A stretch of DNA of 64,000 nt from Spizellomyces punctatus DAOM BR117 (Eukaryota > Chytridiomycota > Chytridiomycetes > Spizellomycetales > Spizellomycetaceae), in contig NW_015971545.1 in the NCBI RefSeq assembly GCF_000182565.1, positions 248,001 through 312,000 of the forward strand, given 5' to 3'. This document shows positions 44,386 to 56,288 of this stretch, piece by piece. Numbering within the stretch: position 1 is the first letter of the stretch; the number at the start of each line of letters is the position of its first letter. The position numbers and the translations under genes were made by a program. The notes under the pieces were generated by a model. The model saw nothing but the letters and a program-made list of their open reading frames with translations. It had not been told where the DNA came from and did not search any database.

Positions 44386-47300
44386 CTATTTTTTTGCACT
44401 CATTGCATTGGCCATTCGTCGCCCAGCTGTGGGTGTCTGGACATTCAGAGCCTAATAACATCAACCAAAATTAAGCCAGAGCCATGTCATATTCTTCTTG
44501 ATTGCTCCTTACCTTATTCGGCACAAATGCATAGCCATGTTCCTGCAAAAGACGGGCAATTTTATCCTCAGTCAGTGTAGACGAGTCAGTGTTCCTTCTA
44601 TCCTGCATTTGCGTGCTCTTTTCCCATTCCCGCAACTCAGTTTTCACGTCGTCTTCGGCTGGTGTCTTGGTAATAACATAATCATCCTCATTGTAATTGC
44701 GCATTGACCGCCGAACAGGCGTAAGCACAGCATCCACACCAAGCGCTGTAAATGAATGTGTGATTAGGGCAAGCTTTGAGTGTACAAGTCGACCATCAGG
44801 ATATCCACCTTCTCTATCTTTCTTCTTGGCCCTAACTGGAGTCAATAGTGTCACGGTGGAGCCCTCCATTACCTCAGGTCCAAACCTTACGCCAACACGC
44901 TTTTTTCCTTCCTTCTTTGCTCTAGGTGTCCCAACGGCACTTTTCACCTCATTCTCTTTATTTTCCGAGGTCACTACATCCTCCATGGCATCCTCGTGTG
45001 CCTGTCCATCATCGTTCAGCTGCATGGCACCGAGCATTCCGATAATTTCGCCATACACATCTGATTTTCTCGGATAGGGTGTGGATCCCACTCTTTGACG
45101 TCCAGACCTCAGCAGGGATCCAAGATTTCTTGGAGTTGGAGTCACATCATTGTTCAGTGCTCGAATACCGATTTTTTCCAAGGGTGTTTCAGGGAAGACT
45201 GGCGTATCAGCGAATGGACGCCGAATCCTGCCTTCAAGGTAGGCTGATCGTGGTGGGGACGGGGTAACGGTCATGTCGAGCTGTGAATTGCGACCTCCTT
45301 CACTAGTCCAGGATGGCAAGGGCGGGCTCTGACCTGGCTCAAGAATATGCATTGCAGGTGGTGGAGGACTGTATTCTGCCTCGCGGTTTTCGCCGTTTTG
45401 AAGTTCCTCATTATGACGTTCTGCACAACGCTGCCAGTATGCTTGCAATTCTGCTTTCGTCTGAACAATGACCCCATCTTAATCATCGGCTTATGAAAAA
45501 TGATCATCACTGCAACTAACCTCTTCATTATCAAACATCCCGCACCCAAAATATAAAATATTCAGCGAATTCTCAAAGAAGCCATGTTTCCACTCAAACC
45601 ACATCCAGTTCATCCAAAATTCTTTTCGTAAGTATGGCGGTTGCCGTATAAATCGAGGTCGCCCTTCACTGGCAAATTGTACCCTTCGTACCACCTTTGC
45701 ATCGGTATCGTGTTTGCGCGACCTAAATGCAGAAATGGCAACAAGCTGGAAAAGAGCTTGTCCAATGGATGGGCCGAAATTCTGCAACCTTCAGATTAAT
45801 GATGGCAAGTATTACCTCATTGAGAACGTTTTCACTACCTGATATGCGATAAAGGCATCCAGCCACGTAAAACAGTCAACAAGAGGTACGTCCACGTTCT
45901 TTTCCGCAACCACATATCCTTGGTCAACGTTGACGACTCGCAAAATAATAGGGCTTAAGAAGAAATGAAAGGGGGAGCTCCTAAAAACGTAGCACGTTAT
46001 CCAATGGGCGTGGGACCTTATGATTTTTTACAAGGTACTTACTTTATGTGTTCCTTGTAAAACTCGGCATCGGTTTTGATATCAAGAAGAGCCGATCGTA
46101 TTTTCCCCTCCCGGTCTACCGCCTTGGGGGTATCGAACTCCATGGGTTCGAAGTCTGGTATATCAGGATACAAGCTTGTATTCGGGTCTGTGTCTTCAGT
46201 AACATCTCCTTTTGTGTTGAAATAGGTACTATGGAGATGGGTGGCCTCAAACTCTGACAGAGCTGGGTATGATGGGCCTTTGGGTTCCGTAGAGCCGATC
46301 AATGTAGTAGATCGGCTGGTTGGTTCAACGAGACCCCTGGCTTCTTGATGGTCTCGGAGAAATTGTTCGACCAGTCTTTCCATCAGGGCGGGTGAAGTCT
46401 GTATACCTATAGATGAAACGGCAGCCTTCCTGGGAGGTGTTTGGTGGAGGCTATCCACAAGATCCTGTAAGAATTTGCTTGCTAGCCTCTAGGCTTTAGT
46501 TGACTCACCAGGCAAGGGTCGCTTCCCGGACCAAGGCTCCCAAGTTACGTTCCTCATTATGCTGGAGCGCAGCAGTATTGTCTTCTATCTCATTAGCTCC
46601 AGCCAAGTGCCGAGGCTGAGTTGATCCCTCAAGCTGGCCCTCAACACGTCCTTTGTTGAATCCAGTCTTTGTTAATGGAGGCTCACGAGCTGGTACGGAG
46701 CCGGATACGATTGGAGCCTGCGTATTTTTTGAAGCAGCACGCGTGACGATCTTTGACACTGATGCGCTTGATTTCTGCGGGCGAGTGGGAGCCGTTGAAT
46801 TCGTAGCACTTGGGATTGTTGATTTTCGTGGAGGTGCTGCTTTTGAGATGGTGGGCTTTCTGCTTACAGGAGGTGGAGGAACGGATTTTGATGGAGGTGC
46901 ATTTCGCCTGACGGTCGTGGATGGGCTGGTTGCCTTCAGATTTTGCAACGCCGGCTTCCCGTTTCCAACGGCACCAGTCGCTTTTGCCGTTCCCAGAGAG
47001 TTCGATGATGCCACCCTTGCGACTGATTTTGTTTTGGGCACTGCGGCCTTTGCTGACGGTGCTGCCGGTTTTCTTGGAATCGTGGATCCAAATGCGCTGA
47101 ACCGGGGCTTGGATGCTGCCCGTGTTCTCTCTTCAAGGGTGCCGGCTATTTTAACACAATGAAAGCAATCGTGCAAGAGGCAATGTTCGCACTGTACAGT
47201 ACCATTTGTAGAGGTATTAATGGGAGCGTGGAGAACATCCTTACTTGGAGCAACGACAAATGGTTTCGCGGTACCCTTTTTCGTGCTAGATAAGACAAGC

Positions 47301-47634
47301 GCAAACAAAAAAGGTGAGATGTCATTTGCTTAACCTACTGTCATCGCTCCAAACATGGACACGCCCCCCGAAGCGCTTGAAGTTACCCATGTATCTAAAC
47401 CAAGATATGCCCAGATACGTTGGCAGTCTCTGCACTGTCTGCAAAACTTCCGCGTGCAGCCCAGTTAAGCCGGCTCTTGCCAACCATGCAGTATTTCACT
47501 AGTCGCAACCTGGCTAGACCAATAGAACTATCCAGCAACTATTCAACGTACTTTTTCCGCTCTTCTTCTTTCTTCTGGCGATAGTCCTCCAACTTCTTCC
47601 GCAGAGCGCGCTGTTCTGGAGTTTCGTCCTCCAT
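44386..47634 (-). CDS. CKAP2-like basic microtubule-associated protein
   Basis: The first exon from ATG at 47632-47634 reads MEDETPEQRALRKKLEDYRQ then KKEEERKK, a charged helix like the N-terminal motif of CKAP2 relatives. A long basic Pro/Ala/Ser/Lys-rich region follows (KPRFSAFGSTIPRKPAAPSA, APPSKSVPPPPVSRKPTIS, about 46.5-47.2 kb). Next are an acidic segment (46.04-46.46 kb) and a helical part with FWMNWMWFEWKHGFFENSLN. The C-terminal portion has VTLLTPVRAKKKDREG, VLTPVRRSMRNYN and LLQEHGYAFVPNK. An intron ending near 44454 joins this to ALNVQTPTAGRRMANAMSAK, with the stop at 44386. The order basic tail, helical repeats, TPVRRS, FVPN fits animal CKAP2, a mitotic spindle protein. The homology is suggestive only. 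Confidence 0.5.
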
Positions 47635-48317
47635 TTTTGTAAGGGCTACTTGGGTTCCACAGCAATATCAAATACTGCCTCGTGCGGGTGACTTTTACCT
47701 GTGATGGTCGAAAAAGAATGTGGAGGAAATGTGTGGGTTGCAAAGTACAAGCAATGGTATTGATGCCTGGAGTGTTTTGCGCGAGACTGATCGCGCGTCC
47801 GGACAACTGACAGTTTTCGGACAGCCCCATTGCACACATCAATCCCTTCCCTCCATTGACGCTGGTTGGGCTCTAGCGTCTTTGAATCTTTCAATTGCTG
47901 ATGTCCATGTCTGTGATTAGTTGAACGTTGAAATGGCTTGAGCACAAGGGTATTCCATTGTTTGGACATTCCCTGCAGGTTATTGCGGGCTGCTGTGCTT
48001 GTCGGTGATAGCAAATATGTCCTGCAAAGTCTGTCCAATATTTGACTTCTTAACTTGAAATGGCAATTGCACTTATGCTCAAGAGGTTTTCCATCTCGCA
48101 AAATACTTGACGCTGTCGGTAAGAATTACTGAAAGCTGCACGAGCAAACACGAGACAAGCCTTCACTCGTGCGTTTCAGGCAACACAAAGTGGTCGCGGG
48201 CACCACTGTCAAAAATCCTGAACACTTGCACTGCTTGTTTCGTGAGATTAAAACCGAATGTTTCGTCCATATTGCCTCGCCCATATTCCTCATGTAGCCC
48301 AGCAAATAGTTTGACGT
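47635..48317. other. Divergent intergenic region, no gene seen
   Basis: This 0.68-kb region separates the starts of the CKAP2-like gene (minus) and the 304-aa gene (plus). A 150-codon minus-strand frame (47646-48101) crosses it but has biased, non-repeating composition and no known motif, so I do not call it. Confidence 0.45.
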
Positions 48318-49232
48318 ATGCCTTCAGCATTTCTTTCACGAATCTTTGGCAAAAAGTCCGAGCCCATACATCCCAGTCCTACTGATTCAAACATCCCAAC
48401 ACGCACCACTGTCAAATCCAGCACCACTATTGTCTTGCGGCGCTCAAACAGTTGGGCTGACACGCGAAAGGGCCCCGCACAAACGGCTTTGCGTAGGTCC
48501 CACAGCCTAACAGACGACGACACCCGCCGTCAGACATGGCGGTCCTCATTGTTCAAAGGGAAGCGACAAAAGAAAGGTTGGCGGTTGGATGGATTCCTGC
48601 CAACTTGGAAAAAAAAACAACCCGCCCTGGCCAATGAAGCGTTACAAGTCCCACAAATATACTTGTCGTATCATGCTGCCGTCGACAAAACTGGGCCGTA
48701 TGGTGCGCCAGTATGGTTAGAGGAGTTCGATACAGCTGATGCTTTGCCCAAGGATCCCGCTGACATTTTTGTGACAAGCGGTCATCTATCTCGTCGACGA
48801 ACGGTTCATTTCGGTCATGAGGAAGTCGCGACCAGGAACGAACGAATGTATGATCCCCTCCCACCGACCTACAGATATACTAGTTTCTCTGACAGTGCCC
48901 TGAACCGGGGTTCTCCTGTCGGCTCGGCGGATGGCAAAGGACTCATGTATCACTCAGACTTTCACATTTCCCACTTCCATATACCCCGCGAAGCGGTAGC
49001 GGCTTCCGTCGAAGGTTCTGAGATTGAACCCGACACAGTAAGCCTAGCAGACACGCTCATCTCAAACCAAGCTTGTGTGGGAAGGGATTGCGACCCCGTC
49101 TATCTATTTCAACGTCGCTCTTGGGCATTGGTTTCAAATCTCCATGGAGTGGGCGACGAAATCAGAGAACTGTATGCAGATGTGATGGGCTCGAGCATGG
49201 ACTTTGGTAAAATTGTGGAGAAATGGTGTTAG
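48318..49232 (+). CDS. Uncharacterised protein with RRxS phosphosite motifs
   Basis: Intronless, 304 aa from ATG at 48318. No domain is recognised. The N-terminal 100 residues are basic and Ser/Thr-rich, with two matching motifs: VLRRSNSWADTR (about residue 40) and ALRRSHSLTDDD (about 58). Both fit basophilic kinase (PKA-like) sites and resemble 14-3-3 mode-1 sites. A basic KGKRQKKGWRL segment follows. The remainder is soluble and mixed, with VPQIYLSYHAAVDKTGPYG and DPLPPTYRYTSFSDSAL. The protein ends MDFGKIVEKWC. It converges on the C2H2 gene. Its uninterrupted length and composition support a real gene; the function is unknown. Confidence 0.6.
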   Translation: MPSAFLSRIFGKKSEPIHPSPTDSNIPTRTTVKSSTTIVLRRSNSWADTRKGPAQTALRRSHSLTDDDTRRQTWRSSLFKGKRQKKGWRLDGFLPTWKKKQPALANEALQVPQIYLSYHAAVDKTGPYGAPVWLEEFDTADALPKDPADIFVTSGHLSRRRTVHFGHEEVATRNERMYDPLPPTYRYTSFSDSALNRGSPVGSADGKGLMYHSDFHISHFHIPREAVAASVEGSEIEPDTVSLADTLISNQACVGRDCDPVYLFQRRSWALVSNLHGVGDEIRELYADVMGSSMDFGKIVEKWC

Positions 49233-49451
49233 CAATATGATAGCCATCGGATATCCTTGTTCAAATGTCAGTTGGTCTTTAGTTTAGTACATAAGTATAT
49301 TTCTGTTCCGGGTGTCATCGCTCATGACGTTGCCAAATATCTGCGGGCCACCGTATATCCATTCTTTTACGATATATCGAGAATTTATTTTGTTCGGGGT
49401 GACATAACAAATCTAGCAACCCGGCCCATTTTACCCACCCTTTTGATCCGA

Positions 49452-50620
49452 TTACCCACACGCACCTCTACTCTCTCTCGCCACTAAATGTCGCCGCAGC
49501 CCATCTGTCCTAGCAAACGGTTTTCCACAATACGAACAATGATGAGGCTTAGAAACTGCATGTCTGGAACGGAAATGACGCTGAAGATCATGCTTTCTGC
49601 GAAAGCACGCAGAACATTGCGCGCACACATGGGGACGTTCATCTAAGGCTGCATAAGCAAAAGCACATAGAATAATGCAGTGGATTATAGCGACACCTAC
49701 CAGAGTGGCATCTAATATGGCTTAAAAGATTCTGCTTTTTTGGAAATTCTTTGGGACAGCCAGGGAATGTGCAAGAATAAGCGAACTCTCCACCTTGCGG
49801 CTTTTTGGTCTTTGATTGCGGGGATCTGTAGGTAGACGTGTCAATCATCGGATTGTCCGTAGTTGAAGGCTGACCGATAACCATCTCGTTGATTGCCTCG
49901 ACAGTCGCGAGTTCCGGTAGAGTGGTAGGTTGGAAGCCGCATTCTGAAGGCGAAGGATGTGGTGTCGTACAGTTGGCTGCCGTTGTGACTGATGTATCAT
50001 ATGGATCGCTTGTGGCACTGAATACGGTGAGCGGCTGGGGAACGTAATCTGTCTGATAGACGTTGGATGACAATCCTGTGATGCTGTCGGGCCAGGTCCT
50101 AAGAGGCTCGTCACATGAGACCAGGTCGTTGGCGGGTAAGTAACATGTAGTTGCGGAGGAGGGTTGCAGGATCTCTTGGAGATTTGGCGTCGGCGGCATT
50201 GCGTTCTGCATCTCAAGAGAAAGACTCTGGTTGTTCTCGATCGTTTCTTCCAGTCCCTGTGTACAGAGGTTAGGGTCATGAGAAGCCCGTTCACAGGATA
50301 TCGAACGCATATCTTAAGCTTCACTGATTGTGTACCTGAATGGACAACGTCAACGGCCTTCTAACATGTAGCATCGGGGCTTCGGCAGCGGGAGGCACAT
50401 AGGAGGTATGACTCGGAATTTCTCGTGCATCGGAGGCATTCGTGCTGGACAGCAACGGGAATCCCCACTTTGTCCAGGCAGCTTGATAGTTGTCCTTGGT
50501 TCGCATGTCTAGACCATTGCGTCCTATTCCGCCGACAGGCCCATCTGTTTTGATCCAAAGGCATGGGTACTGAAAGTAATCCCTTGTCGAATACCACGGG
50601 CGGTCGTTTAGCGCCGCCAT
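49452..50620 (-). CDS. C2H2 zinc-finger transcription factor
   Basis: Three exons from ATG at 50618-50620 (MAALNDRPWYSTRDYFQYP). The long N-terminal half is low-complexity, rich in Pro/Ser/Thr, typical of an activation region. C-terminal zinc fingers begin YSCTFPGCPKEFPKKQNLLS with HIRCH. After an intron come two more: HVCAQCSACFRRKHDLQRHF followed by RSRH, and HHCSYCGKPFARTDGLRRHL. The stop is at 49452-49454. The finger arrangement is like fungal regulators such as Azf1 relatives, but no specific orthologue is claimed. It is divergent from the 7TM-RGS gene across a roughly 1.9-kb gap. Confidence 0.82.
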
Positions 50621-52553
50621 GGTGGTCAGAAACTAGTACCCTATAGGAAGCTATTACCGATCGAGCTGTATAGTCAGGGAGCTGCAACCAAAGGAAAATT
50701 GCTCAGGAAAATTGGTGGAAATGGACAAGTTGAGTGACATTTTTATTGCGGGTTGCGGACATGAGTTCTGCAAGCTTTTCTTGTGATTTCGCAACACATT
50801 TCATTCGTGAAGCGGTGCATTGTCCAGCCGTTCTGCAAACCCTTTATCTGCATTGATATGCAGTAGATACTACCATCACATGGCAGTTCAAGATCATAAC
50901 CCTTTTTTTTTTCTGTTCGCAGTCCACGACCCCCAGCCCCCGTTCCTCGCTCAAAGAAATGCAGACCCCCGTTGACTTTGACAAGTTGGACGATTCGCGC
51001 AAGTGGCACAGTCATGCACGTGTGGCACAGCAGAGCCCGGACACAAGCGGAGGTATTGGCTTAACAACAAGGCTTTCTTTTGTGGTATTTTCCCCGGTAT
51101 ACGGTCCCTTTTTGACCATTGAACAAAAAGCAGTGACAACTCATCCATAAGCCCGTCATGAGCACGTTTTCTTTAAAGGCTTCCAAGGGTCTGAAATGAG
51201 AGTACGGGTTTTGTTGGCTCACCTCATTGGACGGCGTTTTTCCCTTGTAGAAGAGACCTTAAGGGCTTGCAAACGTCTGGTAAACTGTAAGCAAGCGCCA
51301 ATCTTGGGCGCAGCGTTCGTTCACTGCCCCAGGAATGACTGCACAGAGGAGAGAATTAATCTCGGAACGAAAAGGAATGCCCTTACCCTTTGAAGAACGC
51401 CAAAGGTGCCGAGTTACCCTCAGTTCAAAGTCCGTGGACCCCATATTTGTCAATCGATGTGGCTACCCGCTTTTTTCTCCGTGGAAATAGCAGAATCTGT
51501 ATTACTGTTCAGGTAATTGGTGGTGTAAAATCGATTAAGAATTACTAAGTAACTGAACGCTGCAGTTGTAATTTGTCAAGTTATGTTCATCATCTGCAGT
51601 CGGTTAGATTTTGGTGTGCAAATTGAAATATGCTGAAAGTACAAGGCTCTTCTTCATTTAAAGTATCTTTGCTGGCTGTCCTTCTTTATCATTGCCAGTT
51701 AACCTGGGAACAATCGTTTCAAAGGTCCTTTGCTTCCCTGAAACTTGAACACTGTAATTCACACCGTCCGCTTTTGTCTGCTCCGAATGAGTTTTTCCAT
51801 TCGGCTCCGAAAAGCACCGACGAATCCCTCGTGAAAGAGACTCTTTCGTATAAAGGCTTGCCAGGGATCTTCATTCTAGACCGGTATTCTAGACCGGAGC
51901 AAGTTGAGAAAAGCGCTGCATTATCCACAGTCAAGCCTCATCAGAAGTGTCTTGTCCGTTACTGCCGAATAGTCCTCATGTCAATTTGTCGTCTGAATCT
52001 GCAATGTATCTTCATATCTTCACCCGACCTAATTGGTATAACATTGACCCCCAGAGCCCACAAAAGATGCTAGCATCTTAACTGTTGTGGCATCAAAAGA
52101 AATATGCAAATTAAGTCTGGTTTTAATTTTACTCCAGTTCAGGTGTCCCGGACTTGTAATCATTCTAGGATCTCCAATTACACTCTATGTACCATTACAC
52201 GATATGCACCAATGCAGTTTGTCCATTGCGCCAAGGAAAGAATCCAGTGATGGGACCAGTGCGGTAGTCGCAAGCCTCGGGGACCAATGATCCAGATATC
52301 CCTCATGCTTTCTGAGGGTCTGAACAAAGGCCCGATGTAATATAATCCCCTCTGTTTACCAAACAATCAGGATCCAGCGCAAGCTTTCGATGACATACGG
52401 TAATACTACATCGGCCGTTTCGGGACGTAAATAGTATCCTACCGATGAAGTCCTGGGCGTTTCTTATCTTGCACGATCCCTGCATCAATATAAAGGTGTC
52501 GGGTAATTACTGAAGACTCGCAGGACTCTGCCTTTGGCGCCGTCATCGCTGGG
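50621..52553. other. Long divergent intergenic region
   Basis: 1.9 kb between the starts of the C2H2 gene (minus) and the 7TM-RGS gene (plus). A CACGTG lies at 51017-51022. A 12-bp unit, ATTCTAGACCGG, is present twice in tandem near 51874-51898. A 147-codon plus frame (51630-52073, beginning MLKVQGSSSFKVSLLAVLL) and a 90-codon minus frame (50743-51015) occur, but neither shows a recognisable family. The size suggests complex upstream control or an unrecognised gene. Confidence 0.4.
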
Positions 52554-54987
52554 ATGGGAATTGGCAACGGTCCTTCTCGCCAACCGGCAACGCCTGAGGA
52601 AGCTGCCGAAGATGCAGCATGGCGCCAGAGCATCATCTTCTCGACGAGAAAGGTTTATACAGGAGTATCTGTTGTGTACCTGTCGTTTATTGTCATCACA
52701 GCAACATGGTTCGTGTGGAGGACGAGAACGGATTCCGCTTTGGCAAAGGTGGGTTGTGCGGTTTCTTTGTACGGTTTTCGGCATTCGGAGATTTTCAACT
52801 AACGTTTTTGTCTTTCTTAGCGATCAGTTTTTCTGACCATGCTAGGATTTTTTGGCAACCTACTCATATCAACCCCGTTCCTTCTCCTACAAGCAATGGA
52901 GTTTCCTTGTTTTCTCATCCTCTGGGGTCTATATCTTGGTGTGACCCTTACTGTATTTTCCTTGTCGGCCCGTGCATGGCGACTGCGGTACCTTTTCCGA
53001 TCCCATCAGGCCAAGCTGGCACGGATGAAAAGCTTGGAAGGAGGAGGCAAGCGGAATGGCGAAGGAGCGACTACTCGGGAGATGAGTGATGAAGAAAAGG
53101 ATTTACTAGAACCCTGGCCAGAACATATCCCCGCGCGAACCCGCGCAATGGAATCTCAGACCCTGACTATAAATGCGGGATCGACAATGGGGGGATCAAC
53201 TCTTCTGTCGCCTGGTCCCAATGTCAGTGGGAGAACTATAGATGGGAGGGCAGGCAGTTTATGGTCAGCCATTGCAGCTTCTAGACATGGTACCTCGCGT
53301 GGAATGCTGGCGGTATCTCACCCTGGTATACCCACTTTGCATATCGATGGCGCCACCGAACGAAGAAGCGACGATGCACTAGCATCTGCCGCAGAGGCTG
53401 GGCACGTCTCTTCACCTACGACCCGACAAGCATCACCTTCCTTGCCAAAGAGGTCAGCTCCGACCGCTACACAAATGTCGCTGATCAACATGAACCCCAA
53501 ACCAGAGGAAGAACCAACCAAGCGACTGGCCTACATCCTCTTTGGAATACTTTCTCTTGTCGTAGGGTACATCTGTGTCGTCACAGCGCTATCCACGCAA
53601 TACAAGATTCGACCTGTGAGTTATCAATGTACCATGGGGACATGGGAGATGATGCCAGTACTGGTCATCATGGCAGGATTCTTTATTCTGGGATGTCCCA
53701 CTCTTTGTTGGTGGCTATGGAGAGACAATGATACATATGGGATTAGAAGGGACCTTATTGCGTTTGCCATATCAGGGACTGCTGTTGCTGTGATGTGAGT
53801 TTGAATTGATATTTGAAGGGTTTTTACCATCGAGGTCATTATGACTGAAATTCATTTCTTGTTTTCTCAGGTACGGATTACAGCAGGCAATGTTACCCTC
53901 TGGTCGAAACTTTGGGGAATCACCACTACGTCTCTATTTTGGTGCATCAAATTGGCCAGTGTTGGGAGTTGCAGTCGGACACATGACATCCATCTTCTTG
54001 CCACTCCTCGCTTCCTACGATATTCACCCCTTGAGACCATTCAGCAGGTTATTCCGATTGTATCGTGCACCATCACGCGAGTCAAATACTGACTCGGAAG
54101 GGAGCAACGAAAAACTCGAAGCCAAAAAACAGAAAGCTGGAAAGAGGCGGACAGCTAGGAAGGGGGCTGCACCCTCGATAACATGGACTCTATTTGCCAG
54201 CGTCCTGGACGATCCAGAATGTTTCGAGGCTTTCAAGGATTTTGCGGCGCGGGATTTTGCAGATGAGAATCCCTTGTTTTATCAAGAATATCGACGGTTG
54301 ATGGAAAAGGTTCGTGTAGCTCAGGCGCCATCTCCAGGTGCCAATAGACTCTTGCCTGGTATAGCGGCAGGGTCTTCTGGTGAATCATCAGCAAATCTTC
54401 CCGTTCCTACAGATGGTGCATCATCTTTACCGGCACCACTGGTACATCAGTCGACCATGAGCAGAATGTCAATGACAGATAAATATCCCGTCTTTGATTT
54501 CACGGTCCGACGAGAAAGAACCATCAAAAACCGAATCATCACCTTCCTTGCGCACCCGTTCAGTCGTCCGTTATCTAATACATCGCGAGCGGGCTCACTT
54601 TTCAATTTTGGTTCTCGATCCCAACCAGTTCTCGTGCCTCCACCCGTAGCAGCGTCCGCGGGCGGTCTCCTCATTCCTCCATCTATGCGAGACGAATATC
54701 GTACGTTTTATAAAACCTTTATTTCCCCGGGTTCACCCTGCCAGGTAAACCTCCCAGCCCGGATCGTTGAAGATGTAGCCAAACAGGTTGGGGATGACTC
54801 CAAAGTCCTACCACTCGTCAGTATATTCGACGAAGCCCGAAATGAGGTATTAGATTCCATGTTTGAAATGTTTCCGAGGTTTGTAGAGGCGGAACGAGAT
54901 GGGGTGGTCAAAAAGTTTTTAAAGGTCGCGATAAAAGATGCGAAGCGAAATAGCAGGAGGCCTACAAAGGATGTTGTGATTGTGTAG
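52554..54987 (+). CDS. 7TM receptor-like protein with C-terminal RGS domain
   Basis: 761 aa in three exons (52554-52748, 52821-53794, 53871-54987). ATG at 52554 gives MGIGNGPSRQPATPEEAAED. Hydrophobic helices are VSVVYLSFIVITATWFVWR, TMLGFFGNLLISTPFLLLQA and LILWGLYLGVTLTVFSLSA. After a long Ser/Ala-rich loop come AYILFGILSLVVGYICVVTA, MPVLVIMAGFFILGCPTLCW, LIAFAISGTAVAVMYG and WPVLGVAVGHMTSIFLPLLA, giving about seven. The tail holds a split RGS domain: FASVLDDPECFEAFKDFAAR and ENPLFYQEYRRLMEKV, an insert, then YRTFYKTFISPGSPCQVNLP and VDSMF-like closing helices. The layout matches fungal GprK-type and plant RGS1-type 7TM-RGS proteins, which act on Gα. The large insert inside RGS and the big third loop are unusual. 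Confidence 0.85.
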
Positions 54988-55304
54988 GTTCATGTTAGGC
55001 TCCACCATCGATAGCTTGTAGTGATTTTTTTTTGGCAGAGTATGTGCATATCCCTATATTGTTTCAAGTACAAGTTTGTTAATGTTCAGTATCTTTATGC
55101 AAAGTGAATTATTACCATGTTCAGATTGAAATAAAACATTTGTTGAGAGATAGTTCATCAGAGGAAAGCTCAAGGATCTGAATATAAACAAAAGCACGTG
55201 ATTGAACACATCGTCAGCAAGCCCCAAGCGGCCCAGATGATCTACTACCATTGGAAAGGCCATCTCCTTTGTTCCCCTCATCGTTTCGTCTTTTCACCTC
55301 CATC
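54988..55304. promoter_or_regulatory. Upstream region of the SDR gene with CACGTG
   Basis: 317 nt between the 7TM-RGS stop and the dehydrogenase start. A CACGTG E-box at 55195-55200 (context GCACGTGATTG) lies about 105 nt before the ATG. No other feature is visible. Confidence 0.4.
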
Positions 55305-56288
55305 ATGGAAAACGTTTACAATTTCATCTCCGTCACCGTTTCACCCGTGTTATTCATGCTCAATCTTGCCTGCAAAGTCCAACGACGGCTAAAGGCACGC
55401 CCATGGCCACTAGAAAACAAGGTCGTGCTCATCACTGGCGCTTCCTCTGGGATTGGAGAAGAGATTGCTTACGAGTATGCCCGTCACGGGGCACGAATTG
55501 TGCTTGCGGCCAGACGTGAACAGGAATTGCAGAGGGTTGAACTAAAATGTCGTGAACTGGGTGCCAAAGAGGTTTTATCAGTGCCTACTGACGTGGGCGA
55601 TGAAGCGCAGGTAAAAACGACTAGAGAGCTGCATCAAATCAACTGGTACATGATCTTTTTCATTGACATGAAAAACTATTTTTAGGTAGCAAACCTCATC
55701 CAAAAGACCCGTGAAGCATTTTCGTCCCAACTCGATGCGCTCTACGTTAATGCCGGGTTATCAATGGGAGAACCTTTTGAAGCCTTCCAAGATCTATCCG
55801 TCTTTCGGACCTTGATGGAAGTCAACTACTTTGGGTGCATCTCCGTAACCCACCAAGCTCTCCCCCTGTTAAAGCAAACCCCCCAATCACGGATCGTCGT
55901 CACATCCTCTGTAGCAGGATTGGCGGGTATACCCAGTCGAACAGGTTATTGTGCCACCAAGTTTGCGGTGAGAGGGTTCTATGAAGCGCTTCAAAGCGAA
56001 CTTTACGATCAAGGTGTATTTGTCACGCTTGTCTACCCCGGCGCCGTCGTGACCAATATCAATGCAACTCGGTTAGGGTCCGGTCCGGCGGATTTGGATA
56101 TGAAAGGTGCCATGACTGCGGAAACATGTGCAAAGTTGATGGTGAAGGCGACCAAACAGGGACGGAAGGAGCTCGTTATGACCCACAAATTCAAGTTGGG
56201 ACGCATGTGGGAAGGAATGGTGCCCGATCTGTGGGCTTTACTTGTCCGCAGGGGTGCAAAGAAAGCCTTCAAAGAAAAGTCTCAGTAG
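55305..56288 (+). CDS. Short-chain dehydrogenase/reductase (DHRS7-like)
   Basis: NAD(P)-dependent oxidoreductase, 302 aa in two exons (intron 55611-55685). I choose the ATG at 55305 (MENVYNFISVTVSPVLFML), which adds an N-terminal hydrophobic anchor; the longer frame starts with TTG. The Rossmann motif is VVLITGASSGIGEEIA (TGxxxGIG), followed by ARIVLAARREQELQ. The structural NAG is in LDALYVNAGLSM. The catalytic tetrad is Asn in MEVNYFG, Ser in IVVTSSVAG, and Tyr and Lys in TGYCATKFAV. It continues VTLVYPGAVVTNI and ends KAFKEKSQ. The N-terminal anchor and motif spacing suit DHRS7-type ER or lipid-droplet reductases. The substrate is unknown. Confidence 0.9.

Noticed and set aside
47646-48101. 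151-codon minus frame between the CKAP2-like and 304-aa genes
   Set aside because: Composition looks non-coding and it occupies a divergent promoter; no motif.
50743-51015. 90-codon minus frame upstream of the C2H2 gene
   Set aside because: Short, no family resemblance, and it lies in what should be the promoter of the divergent pair.
51630-52073. 147-codon plus frame in the 50.6-52.5 kb gap
   Set aside because: It starts with a hydrophobic segment but has no known motif, no repeat of conserved residues and no exon partners; likely chance.
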